Position numbers and translations under genes: made by a program. From contig NZ_ACZO01000010.1 in NCBI RefSeq assembly GCF_000176155.1, positions 1 to 54,221 of the forward strand: DNA of 54,221 bases. The letters are read 5' to 3'. The notes under the pieces were generated by a model, which was not told where the DNA came from, searched no databases, and saw only the letters and a list, made by a program, of their open reading frames with translations. The stretch comes from Vibrio metschnikovii CIP 69.14 (GTDB taxonomy: Bacteria; Pseudomonadota; Gammaproteobacteria; Enterobacterales; Vibrionaceae). Positions 1 to 8,891 of the stretch are shown one piece after another. Numbering within the stretch: the first letter of the stretch is position 1; the number at the start of each line of letters is the position of its first letter.

Positions 1-68
1 CGATCGTGTTCCTTCCTAGTTATGATTCGCCTTAAGTCAAGTGCACTCAAAGCGCGCCAGAAATTGCT

Positions 69-97
69 ATTTTATGCGCCAACGCTCGTTAGCGCAA
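69..97 (-). promoter_or_regulatory. Candidate promoter/hairpin downstream of fusA (tufA leader)
   Basis: On the minus strand TTGCGC (92-97) and TAAAAT (69-74) are 17 nt apart. The spacer is part of a hairpin (76-95, GCGCTAACG / CGTTGGCGC). A purine-rich stretch at about 8-18 (AGGAAGGAA on the minus strand) looks like a ribosome binding site for a gene starting just left of base 1. In Vibrio and enterobacteria tufA follows fusA, so this may be a secondary tufA promoter or a structured intergenic linker. The gene itself is outside the window. Confidence 0.35.
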
Positions 98-123
98 TAG
101 ATTCGTTATTAATCAAATAACAA

Positions 124-2220
124 CTACCCACGTTCAGCAATGATTGCATCGGCAACATTTTTCGGCACCTCGGCGTACTCAGCAAACTCCATTGAGTAAG
201 AAGCACGGCCTTGGGTCGCAGAACGTAGATCTGTTGCGTAACCAAACATCTCTGAGAGTGGAACTCGAGCACGGATAATTTTGAGGCCAGCATTGCCATC
301 ATCCATGCCTTCAATGATGCCACGACGACGATTTAAATCGCCGACTACATCACCCATCCAATCTTCAGGTGTGGTTATTTCAACTTTCATTAGCGGTTCA
401 AGAATGACTGGGTTTGCTTCTAGCGCGCCCTTCTTGAATGCCATTGAGCCGGCGATTTTAAACGCCATTTCACTTGAGTCGACATCGTGGAATGAACCGT
501 CGAAGAGTGTCGCTTTAACATCCAAAATAGGATATCCCGCTAACACACCGTTGTTCATTTGTTCCTCGATCCCTTTCGCTACCGGGTTGATGAACTCTTT
601 AGGAATTGCACCGCCCACGATGGCGTCAACAAAGACAAAGCCTTGTCCTAACTCTGCAGGTTCAACTTTCAACCATACGTGACCGTATTGACCACGGCCA
701 CCAGACTGGCGAACAAACTTGCCTTCAACTTCCGCTTGACCACGAATGGTTTCACGATACGCAACCTGAGGTTTACCCACGTTGCAATCAACGCTGAACT
801 CACGTTTCATACGGTCAACGATGATGTCTAAGTGAAGCTCGCCCATACCAGAAATTAGCGTTTGTCCTGTTTCCTTATCCGTTTCGACTCGGAATGACGG
901 GTCTTCAGCCGCTAATTTACCTAGCGCAATCCCCATTCGTTCCTGATCCGCTTTTGAGCGAGGCTCAACCGCGATTTGGATAACAGGCTCAGGAAACTCC
1001 ATGCGTTCAAGAATCACTTTATGATCTTGATGACAGAGCGTGTCACCGGTAGTGACATCTTTCAAGCCAATAGCGGCGGCGATATCGCCAGCACGAACTT
1101 CTTTAATTTCTTCACGTTTATTAGCATGCATTTGTACAATGCGCCCAAAACGCTCTTTCTTTTGTTTGACTGAGTTATAAACCGCATCACCAGAGTTAAC
1201 CACTCCAGAATAGACACGAATAAACGTCAAAGTACCAACAAATGGGTCGGTAGCAATTTTAAATGCTAAAGCAGAAAACGGTTCATTATCGTCGGCGTGA
1301 CGCTCAACTTCATTCTCGTTCTCATCAATACCTTTGATCGCCGGTACTTCTACTGGTGATGGCAAAAATTCAACTACCGCATCCAAAACAGCTTGCACAC
1401 CTTTATTTTTAAACGCGCTACCACAAGTGGCAAGAACGATTTCGTTGTTCAGCGTGCGCTGACGTAGCGCTTGTTTGATTTCAGCTTCAGTAAGTACGCC
1501 ATCTTCAAGGTATTTATCCATCAATTCTTCGCTCGCTTCCGCAGCGACTTCAACTAAGTTGTTGTGCCACTCTTCAGCCAGCTCTAGCATATCATCCGGA
1601 ATCGCTTCATAAGTAAAGCTCATGCCTTGATCGGCTTCATTCCAGTTGATGGCTTTCATCTTGATAAGGTCGATGACACCTCTAAAATCCTCTTCTGCAC
1701 CAATATTTAATTGGATAGGAACGGGAGTTGCACCAAGACGATGTTTAATTTGATCTACTACGCGTAGGAAGTCTGCGCCAGTACGGTCCATCTTATTAAC
1801 AAACACAATGCGAGGAACATGGTATTTATCTGCTTGACGCCACACTGTTTCAGACTGAGGTTCAACACCAGATGAACCACAAAAGACAACCACAGCTCCA
1901 TCAAGTACACGCAGCGAACGCTCTACTTCGATGGTGAAGTCAACGTGTCCAGGGGTATCAATGATGTTAATGCGATGATCTTGGAATTGTGCATCCATAC
2001 CACGCCAGAAGGCAGTTGTTGCAGCAGAGGTAATAGTAATACCACGTTCCTGCTCCTGCTCCATCCAGTCCATGGTGGCAGCACCATCGTGAACTTCGCC
2101 AAGTTTGTGAGAAAGGCCGGTATAGAACAGAATACGCTCAGTAGTGGTTGTTTTTCCTGCATCTACGTGAGCACAGATACCGATATTACGGTAGCGCTCA
2201 ATAGGAGTTTTACGAGCCAC
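124..2220 (-). CDS. fusA: Translation elongation factor G
   Basis: EF-G is the cytoplasmic GTPase that drives translocation of tRNA-mRNA on the ribosome and, with RRF, ribosome recycling. The 698-residue product is full length. GTPase motifs are visible: G1 AHVDAGKT (17-24), G3 DTPGH (88-92) and G4 NKMD (142-145), followed by the usual domains II-V. The start is GTG at 2218-2220 and gives the standard N-terminus [15 protein letters not shown]. It is the last complete gene of the rpsL-rpsG-fusA(-tufA) operon, 75 bp after rpsG. Nothing is unusual in the coding sequence. Confidence 0.98.
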   Translation of the reverse strand: MARKTPIERYRNIGICAHVDAGKTTTTERILFYTGLSHKLGEVHDGAATMDWMEQEQERGITITSAATTAFWRGMDAQFQDHRINIIDTPGHVDFTIEVERSLRVLDGAVVVFCGSSGVEPQSETVWRQADKYHVPRIVFVNKMDRTGADFLRVVDQIKHRLGATPVPIQLNIGAEEDFRGVIDLIKMKAINWNEADQGMSFTYEAIPDDMLELAEEWHNNLVEVAAEASEELMDKYLEDGVLTEAEIKQALRQRTLNNEIVLATCGSAFKNKGVQAVLDAVVEFLPSPVEVPAIKGIDENENEVERHADDNEPFSALAFKIATDPFVGTLTFIRVYSGVVNSGDAVYNSVKQKKERFGRIVQMHANKREEIKEVRAGDIAAAIGLKDVTTGDTLCHQDHKVILERMEFPEPVIQIAVEPRSKADQERMGIALGKLAAEDPSFRVETDKETGQTLISGMGELHLDIIVDRMKREFSVDCNVGKPQVAYRETIRGQAEVEGKFVRQSGGRGQYGHVWLKVEPAELGQGFVFVDAIVGGAIPKEFINPVAKGIEEQMNNGVLAGYPILDVKATLFDGSFHDVDSSEMAFKIAGSMAFKKGALEANPVILEPLMKVEITTPEDWMGDVVGDLNRRRGIIEGMDDGNAGLKIIRARVPLSEMFGYATDLRSATQGRASYSMEFAEYAEVPKNVADAIIAERG

Positions 2221-2295
2221 GATTGTATCCTCTTACTAAGGGAAACCTTAGAAAATAGAAATGTGCTGCGAGAGGACCTCGCAGCACAGAAGGTA

Positions 2296-2766
2296 TTACC
2301 AGCGGTAATGAGCGAAGGCTTTGTTCGCTTCTGCCATACGGTGAACGTCTTCACGTTTCTTAACAGCAGTACCTTTGTTTTCTGACGCATCTAGCATTTC
2401 TGCAGCTAAGCGACCAGCCATAGATTTTTCACCACGCTTACGCGCAGCTTCAACCAACCAACGCATAGCAAGTGCGTTACGGCGAACCGGACGTACTTCT
2501 ACTGGCACTTGGTAAGTTGAACCACCCACACGGCGAGATTTAACTTCTACCGCTGGACGTACGTTTTCAAGAGCTTGTTCAAAAACAGCCAAGTGATCTT
2601 TACCAGATTTCTCAGCCATAGTGTCTAGTGCAGTGTAAACAATTTTCTCTGCAGTAGATTTTTTACCGTCAACCATAAGGATGTTAACGAATTTTGCCAG
2701 CAGTTCAGATTTGAACTTTGGATCTGGAAGGATCTTACGCTGACCAATAACGCGACGACGTGGCAT
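2296..2766 (-). CDS. rpsG: 30S ribosomal protein S7
   Basis: S7 nucleates assembly of the 30S head by binding 16S rRNA and contacts mRNA and tRNA near the E site. In E. coli it is also the translational repressor of the str operon, acting in the rpsL-rpsG spacer. The 156-residue protein begins [18 protein letters not shown] and is family length. It lies second in the operon, 100 bp after rpsL; that spacer is where S7 autoregulation would act, although I could not identify the binding structure with confidence. The fusA spacer is 75 bp. Confidence 0.98.
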   Translation of the reverse strand: MPRRRVIGQRKILPDPKFKSELLAKFVNILMVDGKKSTAEKIVYTALDTMAEKSGKDHLAVFEQALENVRPAVEVKSRRVGGSTYQVPVEVRPVRRNALAMRWLVEAARKRGEKSMAGRLAAEMLDASENKGTAVKKREDVHRMAEANKAFAHYRW

Positions 2767-2866
2767 GGAATATTCTCCGTTGTCTTCTTCAGGTTTTTTC
2801 CAAAACTATACAGTTTTTTCAAAATAACAAATTAATTTAGTGTTTGGCCTTACTTAACGGAATCCA

Positions 2867-3244
<378 letters not shown>

Positions 3245-3322
3245 CTAGCTCCTGAATTTACTTAACGTAAGCTTTATGAAAAATCTAGCCCTGATTGTGA
3301 TTTGCACAAATAGGGACGCAAA

Positions 3323-3351
3323 ATTCTATGCAGCAGTGAGAGGTGTGTCAA
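3323..3351 (-). promoter_or_regulatory. Promoter of the rpsL-rpsG-fusA operon
   Basis: Read on the minus strand, a perfect -35 TTGACA (3346-3351) is separated by 17 nt from -10 TAGAAT (3323-3328). It lies about 80 nt upstream of the rpsL start, and no other gene intervenes. This is a strong sigma70 promoter, consistent with a ribosomal-protein operon. A hairpin (TATCCACC...GGTGGATA, about 3369-3395) sits just upstream, between the promoter and the end of tusB. Confidence 0.85.
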
Positions 3352-3420
3352 GAAATATACAGATCTTTTTTATCCACCAACATCAGCGCGGTGGATACTT
3401 TTACGGACACTCGATAAAAA

Positions 3421-3699
3421 TTAAGACCAACTTATTGATTTATCTTCATTTACTGTCATTTCAACAAAATCATTCATCGTGACTTGCTCAATAGAACCTG
3501 AACACATTTCTAACCAACCACGAGCGGAAAGATCCTCACGCAGTGCATAGACCGACTTAATGGTCTGTAAATCGGTGAAATAAGGGCTGTTTGGGTTAGT
3601 AAGATAAACGGCATTTTCAACCAGCAATAGGCTATCATGAGCTTGAAAATAACGACGAACTAATTTTAGCTGTTGAGGATGTTTAATAATATGCAGCAC
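3421..3699 (-). CDS. tusB: Sulfurtransferase complex subunit TusB
   Basis: TusB is the small structural subunit of the TusBCD heterohexamer, which passes sulfur from TusA to TusE and MnmA for 2-thiolation of the wobble uridine (mnm5s2U34) in Lys, Glu and Gln tRNAs. The 92-residue product begins MLHIIKHPQQ and has the DsrH-family pattern (LLLVENAVYL, VYALREDLSARGW). The start codon is GTG (3697-3699). It is the last gene of a minus-strand yheO-tusD-tusC-tusB run, 17 bp after tusC, as in E. coli. No convincing Rho-independent terminator follows before the rpsL promoter. Confidence 0.93.
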   Translation of the reverse strand: MLHIIKHPQQLKLVRRYFQAHDSLLLVENAVYLTNPNSPYFTDLQTIKSVYALREDLSARGWLEMCSGSIEQVTMNDFVEMTVNEDKSISWS

Positions 3700-3716
3700 A
3701 CGCCTATCCTGTGGTA

Positions 3717-4073
3717 TTAAAAAGTCACAATGTGATCAAAAGATTGCCACATTGCCCCAATGGCTTGAGGAGAAAGTGGGGAGACATTAATAAGTAATGC
3801 TTCACTGGTTATCCCCCATTCGGCAAGGCTTTGTTCACAGACATAACACGATTCAATCTCATACAAATCGAGCAGTTTGAATGTGCTAATGTAGTCTCGG
3901 CTTAAAATCGCCTTAGGATCTTGCCCAGAGACCAATTGTAAAACCCCTTCACCGACAAAAAAGACAGCTAAATCATCACTGTAAGCCGATGCTGCGAGCA
4001 CGGCATCGAGTCCCTCTCGTCCAGCACTGGTGGCGTGAGGAGGAGAATGAAAAACAAAGGCGATTTTCTTCAA
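3717..4073 (-). CDS. tusC: Sulfurtransferase complex subunit TusC
   Basis: TusC (DsrF family) is the second subunit of the TusBCD sulfur relay for tRNA 2-thiouridine synthesis. The 118-residue product matches family length and starts [23 protein letters not shown], close to the enterobacterial protein. The start is TTG at 4071-4073, overlapping the tusD TGA stop (4070-4072). That overlap implies translational coupling and explains the tolerance of a weak start codon. No catalytic cysteine is expected in this subunit. Confidence 0.93.
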   Translation of the reverse strand: MKKIAFVFHSPPHATSAGREGLDAVLAASAYSDDLAVFFVGEGVLQLVSGQDPKAILSRDYISTFKLLDLYEIESCYVCEQSLAEWGITSEALLINVSPLSPQAIGAMWQSFDHIVTF

Positions 4074-4483
4074 AATTGTACCACTCTATCCTCAGTTAAT
4101 AGCGCTTCTGCCAGCGCTCCCAGCCCTGCTTGTGTCACTCCCATCGCCAAACTCGATGTTGATAATTGATGCTGTTCGGCTTCGCTTTGGCTAACAATAC
4201 CACGTCGTAACGCTGCAGCAACGCAAGTTTCTAATCGAATTTGATGCTTCGTCGCCATGGTTTGCCATGCTTTCACAAGATCAAATTCATCGTTAGCAGG
4301 CAAGGTTAAACCCGACCCATTCAGCACACCTTCTTGATAGAAGAAAATACGCTTAATACTATGGCCTTTCTCGAGCACCGATTGAGCAAAAAGATAAGCA
4401 TTACGAGCAGACTGAGTTCCATAAGCTGGACCCGTTACCAATAGAGCATAGGTCAATGGTGTGCTTGACTGACTCACAATCAC
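4070..4483 (-). CDS. tusD: Sulfurtransferase complex subunit TusD
   Basis: TusD (DsrE family) carries the sulfur-accepting cysteine of the TusBCD complex. That residue is visible in [12 protein letters not shown] (Cys87 here, equivalent to Cys78 of the shorter E. coli protein). The 137-residue product starts at GTG (4481-4483), overlapping the TGA stop of the upstream regulator gene (4480-4482) and preceded by GAGGATGA, which supports this start. A TTG nine codons later would give the E. coli-length protein but has no clear ribosome binding site. Confidence 0.93.
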   Translation of the reverse strand: MIVSQSSTPLTYALLVTGPAYGTQSARNAYLFAQSVLEKGHSIKRIFFYQEGVLNGSGLTLPANDEFDLVKAWQTMATKHQIRLETCVAAALRRGIVSQSEAEQHQLSTSSLAMGVTQAGLGALAEALLTEDRVVQF

Positions 4484-5196
4484 TCATCCTCGGTTTTACG
4501 TTGGCGGATATACAAATAAACCGTATGTTTGGAGATATTTAATCGTTCAGCAACACGATTAATCGCATCTTTAATATCAAAAATACCTTTATCATACAAC
4601 GCCATGACAATCTGACGATTTTTAGTATTGTTTGAGACTGATTTATCGGCATTAATCTCTTCAATAGTCCGTTCAACAGTTTGATCAACCAACTCGACCA
4701 CATCACTGGCAAAATTAACCGGAGCTGCAGCCTCTTGAGCTTCTGGTGTCGGCATAAAAGAGTGCAACACCTGTGAAAAAGGCGCATCAAGATTGACGTT
4801 AATGCATAACAAACCAATCACTCGATGCTCTCCATTACGAATGGCGACCGTAATGGATTTCATTAATACTCCACCTTTCGCTCTGGTGAAATACGAGCGA
4901 GAAAAGTTGCGTTCGGAGCCTTCAATATCACGCAGCATTTTTAACGCTAAATCCGTGATCGGCGACCCTACTTGACGACCTGTATTCTCACCATTGGCAA
5001 TTTTTATCGCCGAAGTATTCAGATCTTCTAACGAGTGCAAAACAATTTCACAAAAGGGGCCAATTAAACTCGCTAAACCATCCACCATCGCTTCATAGGA
5101 ACGTAAAATCACTTTATCGTGCTCAGTAAATGGCTTTACATGCACAAATTCCATATCCATGAGCATATCGGCGTTAATGCTTTCTGTCGTTGTCAC
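4480..5196 (-). CDS. YheO-type PAS/HTH transcriptional regulator
   Basis: The 238-residue protein has the two-part YheO architecture. An N-terminal YheO-like PAS domain spans roughly residues 20-140 (conserved region around [16 protein letters not shown] and [16 protein letters not shown]). A C-terminal helix-turn-helix is seen at about 205-232 ([23 protein letters not shown]). In E. coli yheO likewise precedes tusDCB, so the linkage is old. The gene overlaps tusD by 3 bp and is probably cotranscribed with it. Relatives include the D-arginine regulator DauR of Pseudomonas, but no ligand can be read from this sequence. Confidence 0.85.
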   Translation of the reverse strand: MTTTESINADMLMDMEFVHVKPFTEHDKVILRSYEAMVDGLASLIGPFCEIVLHSLEDLNTSAIKIANGENTGRQVGSPITDLALKMLRDIEGSERNFSRSYFTRAKGGVLMKSITVAIRNGEHRVIGLLCINVNLDAPFSQVLHSFMPTPEAQEAAAPVNFASDVVELVDQTVERTIEEINADKSVSNNTKNRQIVMALYDKGIFDIKDAINRVAERLNISKHTVYLYIRQRKTEDE

Positions 5197-5393
5197 TGTA
5201 CCTAGACCTTAGAACGTAAAATCAACAAATTGATGTAAGTTTATCAGAAAATTTTAAACCTAGACTAGGCTATCTTACGATGCAGTGACTTAGAACAAAT
5301 TATACGATGAATATCTCCCTAGCAAAGCATCAGTACTTTTACCATTTGACAAGGGATGATAAAAAAATTGGTTAAAAAAGTTGGTTTTACTTA

Positions 5394-5422
5394 TAAAAAA
5401 AGGCCTGAATCTTCAGGCCTTT
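5394..5422 (-). terminator. Rho-independent terminator of the fkpA-like gene
   Basis: An 11-bp perfect stem, AAAGGCCTGAA (5399-5409) with TTCAGGCCTTT (5412-5422), is followed on the minus strand by a further run of T. It lies 37 bp after the stop of the PPIase gene. The remaining spacer up to the yheO-like gene start (5197-5393) is AT-rich and must hold that gene's promoter; I could not choose one hexamer pair. Confidence 0.85.
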
Positions 5423-5458
5423 GATACTTTTAATAAAGGATGAATCGCTATCCCTTAT

Positions 5459-6223
5459 TTATTGCGCTGCATCGCCATTTTCTACTTTCAACAGCTCAAC
5501 TTCAAAAACTAGAGTAGAGTTTGCAGGAATGGTTGGCGTATCTTGCTCGCCATAGGCCAATTCTGGTGGAATAACGAACTTATATTTAGAACCAACTTGC
5601 ATCAATTGCACGCCTTCTGTCCAACCAGGGATCACGCGGTTTAGCGGGAAGGTAGCGGGCTCACCACGATCGTAAGAGCTATCAAACTGAGTACCATCGG
5701 TCAATGTGCCTTTGTAATGCACTTGTACCGTATCGGTCTCTTTTGGCGACTCGCCTTGCGCTTCAGTTAAGACTTGATAAAGCAGTCCAGATTCGGTTTT
5801 TTTGACGCCTTCTTGCTTCTCAAACTCAGCACGGAATGCATCTCCAGCTTGCTTGTTGGTAGCGGCTTTTTCAGCCGCTTGTGCTTGCATTGACGCAGCA
5901 ACACGTTTATCCAACGCTTCTAATGCTTCACGAGTCTGCTGTTCATCCATTTGCGCTGCACCAGCAAAAACATGTTCGATACCTCTTAGCACCATGTCTT
6001 TATTAAGATCAATACCAATTTCATTAGGCTTTTCGATACTGCTGGTTAAATAATTAGCAAAAGAAACACCAATCGCGTAAGCCGCTTTATCATCCTCTGA
6101 CTTAAAAGTGACACTTTGCACGGCAACAGAGGCATTTGGGGTAGCCGTTGTCTCTTCTTTCTGACAACCAGCAGCTAGCGCAACCGTAGCGGCAAGCAAT
6201 GACACTTTAAAAAACGATTTCAT
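5459..6223 (-). CDS. fkpA: FKBP-type peptidyl-prolyl isomerase, predicted lipoprotein (FkpA-like)
   Basis: This is a periplasmic folding helper that isomerises X-Pro bonds and acts as a chaperone. The 254-residue protein has an N-terminal FKBP_N dimerisation region (about 45-140, helical, [13 protein letters not shown]) and a C-terminal FKBP domain (about 145-250) with the typical [20 protein letters not shown] and [11 protein letters not shown] motifs. The signal sequence ends in LAAGC followed by QKEE, a lipobox, so this version should be membrane anchored at Cys20. E. coli FkpA is a soluble periplasmic protein, so this anchoring differs. ATG at 6221-6223 has GGAG seven bases upstream. The terminator is at 5394-5422. 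Confidence 0.9.
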   Translation of the reverse strand: MKSFFKVSLLAATVALAAGCQKEETTATPNASVAVQSVTFKSEDDKAAYAIGVSFANYLTSSIEKPNEIGIDLNKDMVLRGIEHVFAGAAQMDEQQTREALEALDKRVAASMQAQAAEKAATNKQAGDAFRAEFEKQEGVKKTESGLLYQVLTEAQGESPKETDTVQVHYKGTLTDGTQFDSSYDRGEPATFPLNRVIPGWTEGVQLMQVGSKYKFVIPPELAYGEQDTPTIPANSTLVFEVELLKVENGDAAQ

Positions 6224-6360
6224 TCAATTCTCCAACTTTGTAGGTAAACCTTTCTGTTATTGAGCACAAACCGACGAATTAAACTGGTGCACAATAGTAT
6301 GTTGTACCAATATAACGGTATGTTTCGTAATTGTCTTTACTACTCAACGGATAATTAATT

Positions 6361-7344
6361 GTGCTGCGGATAATTTCTCATTTCATAGTACCGACGGTTG
6401 TCATTTTTCTGTTAAATGGCTGTTTCTTCTTTAATCAAGAGACTGACCGCTGGGTTTTAGAACCCAATGGCTCGACCGGATTTGGCTTAAGCCGCGACGG
6501 ACGCTTTGCATTAATTTATTCCCAAGAGCACCAACTGGTCTTATGGGATTTAGCACAACGTCAAATTCTAGCAGAGCTAGGCGCACAAGACCCAGAAGCC
6601 AACCCTGTCTCGTACATTCGTATTACTGATAATGGCCGTTATGCGATTACTGCCACACAAATCAATTTTGCCGTATGGGACTTAAGCTGGACCCAAGCTC
6701 AAGGGCTATGGTCCATTTCTGATGGTTTAATCATGGATGTCGCTCTGAGTAACGATGGGCAACAAGTGTTGCTGGGTGTATCCAACGGTAAAGCCATTTA
6801 CGTTGATTTAGTCACTGGACGACGGCTTGAGTTCCTTGCTCACCAGGAAAAAGTCAATTCTGTCGCTTTATCCCCCAACGGTCGTTATGCCTTAACTGGC
6901 GGAAATGATTATACCGCTTATCTATGGGATACCCAGAGTGGACAGATTATCTACACCTTTGAACATGAACAGCGGGTTAACCGGGTTGCTTTACAGCGTG
7001 ATGGTCAGTTAGCTTTCACTTCTGATGGTGGTAATCAATCGATTATTTGGAATTTACAAACGGGTGAAAAACAAGCCAAACTACGTAGTCTTTCTAGACA
7101 GCTTATTTTCTCTAGCGCACGATTTTCAGATGATGGGCGCTATCTACTCACTGGGACGCCATCTAGTCGCATCGAAGTATGGTCTACTGATCACGGTAAA
7201 AAATTAGCTCGCTTCGAAGCTCAACCACAAAAAGATGCGCGCCCGCCAAGAGCGGTGGTGTATGATGCGGTTTTTAATCCACAATCCAGCGTTATTTCTG
7301 GCACCTCTGCGGGAATCGCTCAAGAATGGGAGTTCAATCCATGA
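6361..7344 (+). CDS. WD40-repeat lipoprotein
   Basis: A 327-residue protein of unknown function. Residues 1-21 form a lipoprotein signal (hydrophobic VPTVVIFLLNGC, Cys21 as lipidation site). The remainder is a WD40-type beta-propeller with repeated units such as LVLWDLAQ, FAVWDLSW, AYLWDTQSG, SIIWNLQTG and IEVWSTDHG, each preceded by LS-DGR(Y/F)AL blades. It probably has six or seven blades and acts as an interaction platform in the periplasm or outer membrane. The start is GTG (6361), and the lipobox position fixes the N-terminus. Its TGA overlaps the slyX ATG (ATGA), so the two are translationally coupled. Its own partners cannot be inferred. Confidence 0.85.
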   Translation: MLRIISHFIVPTVVIFLLNGCFFFNQETDRWVLEPNGSTGFGLSRDGRFALIYSQEHQLVLWDLAQRQILAELGAQDPEANPVSYIRITDNGRYAITATQINFAVWDLSWTQAQGLWSISDGLIMDVALSNDGQQVLLGVSNGKAIYVDLVTGRRLEFLAHQEKVNSVALSPNGRYALTGGNDYTAYLWDTQSGQIIYTFEHEQRVNRVALQRDGQLAFTSDGGNQSIIWNLQTGEKQAKLRSLSRQLIFSSARFSDDGRYLLTGTPSSRIEVWSTDHGKKLARFEAQPQKDARPPRAVVYDAVFNPQSSVISGTSAGIAQEWEFNP

Positions 7345-7574
7345 TCATACAAAACGCTACCGAACAACAACTACAACAACGAATTGATGATTTAGAGTGT
7401 AAACTCGCTTTTCAAGAACAAACCATTGACGAACTTAATGCTGCTCTAACCCAACAGCAGCTATTAATTAATAAAATGCAAGATCAGATGAAATATGTGG
7501 TCGGGAAAATGAAAAATATGGATACATCAAACTTAGCGGATCCAGCCAATGAAACGCCACCACCACACTATTAA
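7341..7574 (+). CDS. slyX: SlyX family protein
   Basis: A 77-residue acidic protein dominated by one coiled coil (LQQRIDDLECKLAFQEQTIDELNAALTQQQ), ending in a short Pro/His tail (NETPPPHY). This is the SlyX signature. SlyX is widespread in gammaproteobacteria next to fkpA, and its function is unknown. I place the start at the ATG at 7341, which overlaps the upstream stop and has GGAG eight bases before it. An in-frame GTG at 7326 would add five residues without a ribosome binding site. Confidence 0.88.
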   Translation: MIIQNATEQQLQQRIDDLECKLAFQEQTIDELNAALTQQQLLINKMQDQMKYVVGKMKNMDTSNLADPANETPPPHY

Positions 7575-7602
7575 TAACCTGGAATAACTCAAAAACCGTC
7601 AC

Positions 7603-7791
7603 TCAAAGCATGAAGACATAAACGATCACCGCCCCTATTACGACTAAACATCCCCCTATTCGCCGTAATTGATTGTCTTCTTGCTGTGCGAGTTGCTGCA
7701 TCATAGTCCGCCACCCTTGAGGAGCAATCAGCGGCCCTAAGCCTTCAGCGATAAGCAATAATCCTATCGCAATCCATAATGATGTAGTCAT
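7603..7791 (-). CDS. DUF2065 (YjeT-like) small membrane protein
   Basis: A 62-residue protein with two membrane segments, about residues 3-23 (LWIAIGLLLIAEGLGPLIAP) and 44-61 (IGGCLVVIGAVIVYVFML), joined by a short charged loop (QQLAQQEDNQLRR). This matches the YjeT/DUF2065 family, which in E. coli also follows hflC. Function unknown. It lies beyond the hflC terminator (7804-7833), so it is expressed by readthrough or from its own promoter. ATG at 7789-7791 has AGGTAG upstream. Confidence 0.8.
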   Translation of the reverse strand: MTTSLWIAIGLLLIAEGLGPLIAPQGWRTMMQQLAQQEDNQLRRIGGCLVVIGAVIVYVFML

Positions 7792-7803
7792 GTTCTACCT
7801 TAC

Positions 7804-7833
7804 TAAAAAAGAAAGGCTCCTTAGGAGCCTTTC
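7804..7833 (-). terminator. Rho-independent terminator after hflC
   Basis: A 10-bp perfect stem, GAAAGGCTCC (7811-7820) with GGAGCCTTTC (7824-7833), has a 3-nt loop. On the minus strand it is followed by T6 (complement of 7805-7810). It closes the long tsaE-amiB-mutL-miaA-hfq-hflX-hflK-hflC transcription unit and separates it from the DUF2065 gene. Confidence 0.92.
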
Positions 7834-7908
7834 TGAATAATATTCTAATAATCAGTTTGTTATCATCTCTATAATGGTATTAAACCGCTTAGAATAGGCG
7901 TCTAGCCA

Positions 7909-8889
7909 TTATTTTGCTGATGAACCTTTAGCGCTATTCATGTATTGGAAGAAGTCACTCTTTGGATCCAAGACTAAGATATCACTTTTCTGGCTAAATG
8001 AGTTTTCATACGCTTGCAAAGAACGCAAGAAGCTAAAGAACTCAGGATCTTTGCTATAAGCGTCAGCATACACTTTGGCTGATGTTGCATCGGCTTGACC
8101 ACGAGTAATTCGCGCAGTTCTGTCTGCTTCAGCTAAAATAGTTGCCACTTCAAGATCCGCCTGAGCACGAATAACTTCTGCTCTTTCACGGCCTTGTGAA
8201 CGGTGACGACGAGCAACCGCTTCACGCTCAGCACGCATACGACGATAAATCGACTCACTGATTTCATCTGGAAGGTTAATCTTCTTCATTCTGAAATCAA
8301 CCACATAAACACCCAAGTCTTTGCTTGCATTGACTCGAGTATCTTTCAGAACATTCGCCATGATCTGATCGCGTTGGCCATCGACTTCTAAAGCTTGTCT
8401 CGCGGCTTCAGTGGTGACAATCTCATCATCAGGACTATCAGGAAGTACCGCTTCATTGCGCGGACCAGAAACAATTTGTTTGATGTCTCGAGAACCGATC
8501 TCTGCCCTTAATACGTCCGTAACCCGACGTTCAAGGAGAGCTTGTGCGGTAAAAATATTACCTCCCCCCGTCGCTAAGTAGAATTGGCCAAAATCTTCAA
8601 TTCGCCACTTAACGTAGGTATCGATAATAACGTCTTTTTGCTCAGAGGTTACAAAACGGTCTGAACGTCCATCCATGGTTTGAATACGAGCATTCAGTGT
8701 GTGTACTCGATCAAAAATAGGCATTTTAAAATGCAAGCCTGGTTCATAGATTTTAGACATTTCATTGTCGTCTTGAATCACTCGTCCAAAACGAATGACA
8801 ATGCCTCGCTCACCTTCTGGAACCACAAACATCGACATCAAGAGCAATGCTAAAAAGACGACAATGACCGGGATCATTAACTTACGCAT
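7909..8889 (-). CDS. hflC: Membrane protease modulator HflC
   Basis: HflC is an SPFH/prohibitin-family inner-membrane protein. With HflK it builds the large periplasmic cage that encloses FtsH and restrains its proteolysis of membrane substrates. The 326-residue protein has one N-terminal membrane anchor (about 4-23, MIPVIVVFLALLLMSMFVV), then the SPFH domain (VPEGERGIVIRFGRV onward) and a long C-terminal helix rich in RAEREAVARRHRSQGRERAE. It starts 2 bp after hflK, implying tight coupling and equal synthesis. Terminator at 7804-7833. Confidence 0.96.
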   Translation of the reverse strand: MRKLMIPVIVVFLALLLMSMFVVPEGERGIVIRFGRVIQDDNEMSKIYEPGLHFKMPIFDRVHTLNARIQTMDGRSDRFVTSEQKDVIIDTYVKWRIEDFGQFYLATGGGNIFTAQALLERRVTDVLRAEIGSRDIKQIVSGPRNEAVLPDSPDDEIVTTEAARQALEVDGQRDQIMANVLKDTRVNASKDLGVYVVDFRMKKINLPDEISESIYRRMRAEREAVARRHRSQGRERAEVIRAQADLEVATILAEADRTARITRGQADATSAKVYADAYSKDPEFFSFLRSLQAYENSFSQKSDILVLDPKSDFFQYMNSAKGSSAK

Positions 8890-8891
8890 GT

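Noticed and set aside
3369..3395. Hairpin TATCCACC...GGTGGATA as the tus operon terminator
   Set aside because: On the minus strand it is followed by A, not T, so it is not a terminator for tusB; its role is unclear.
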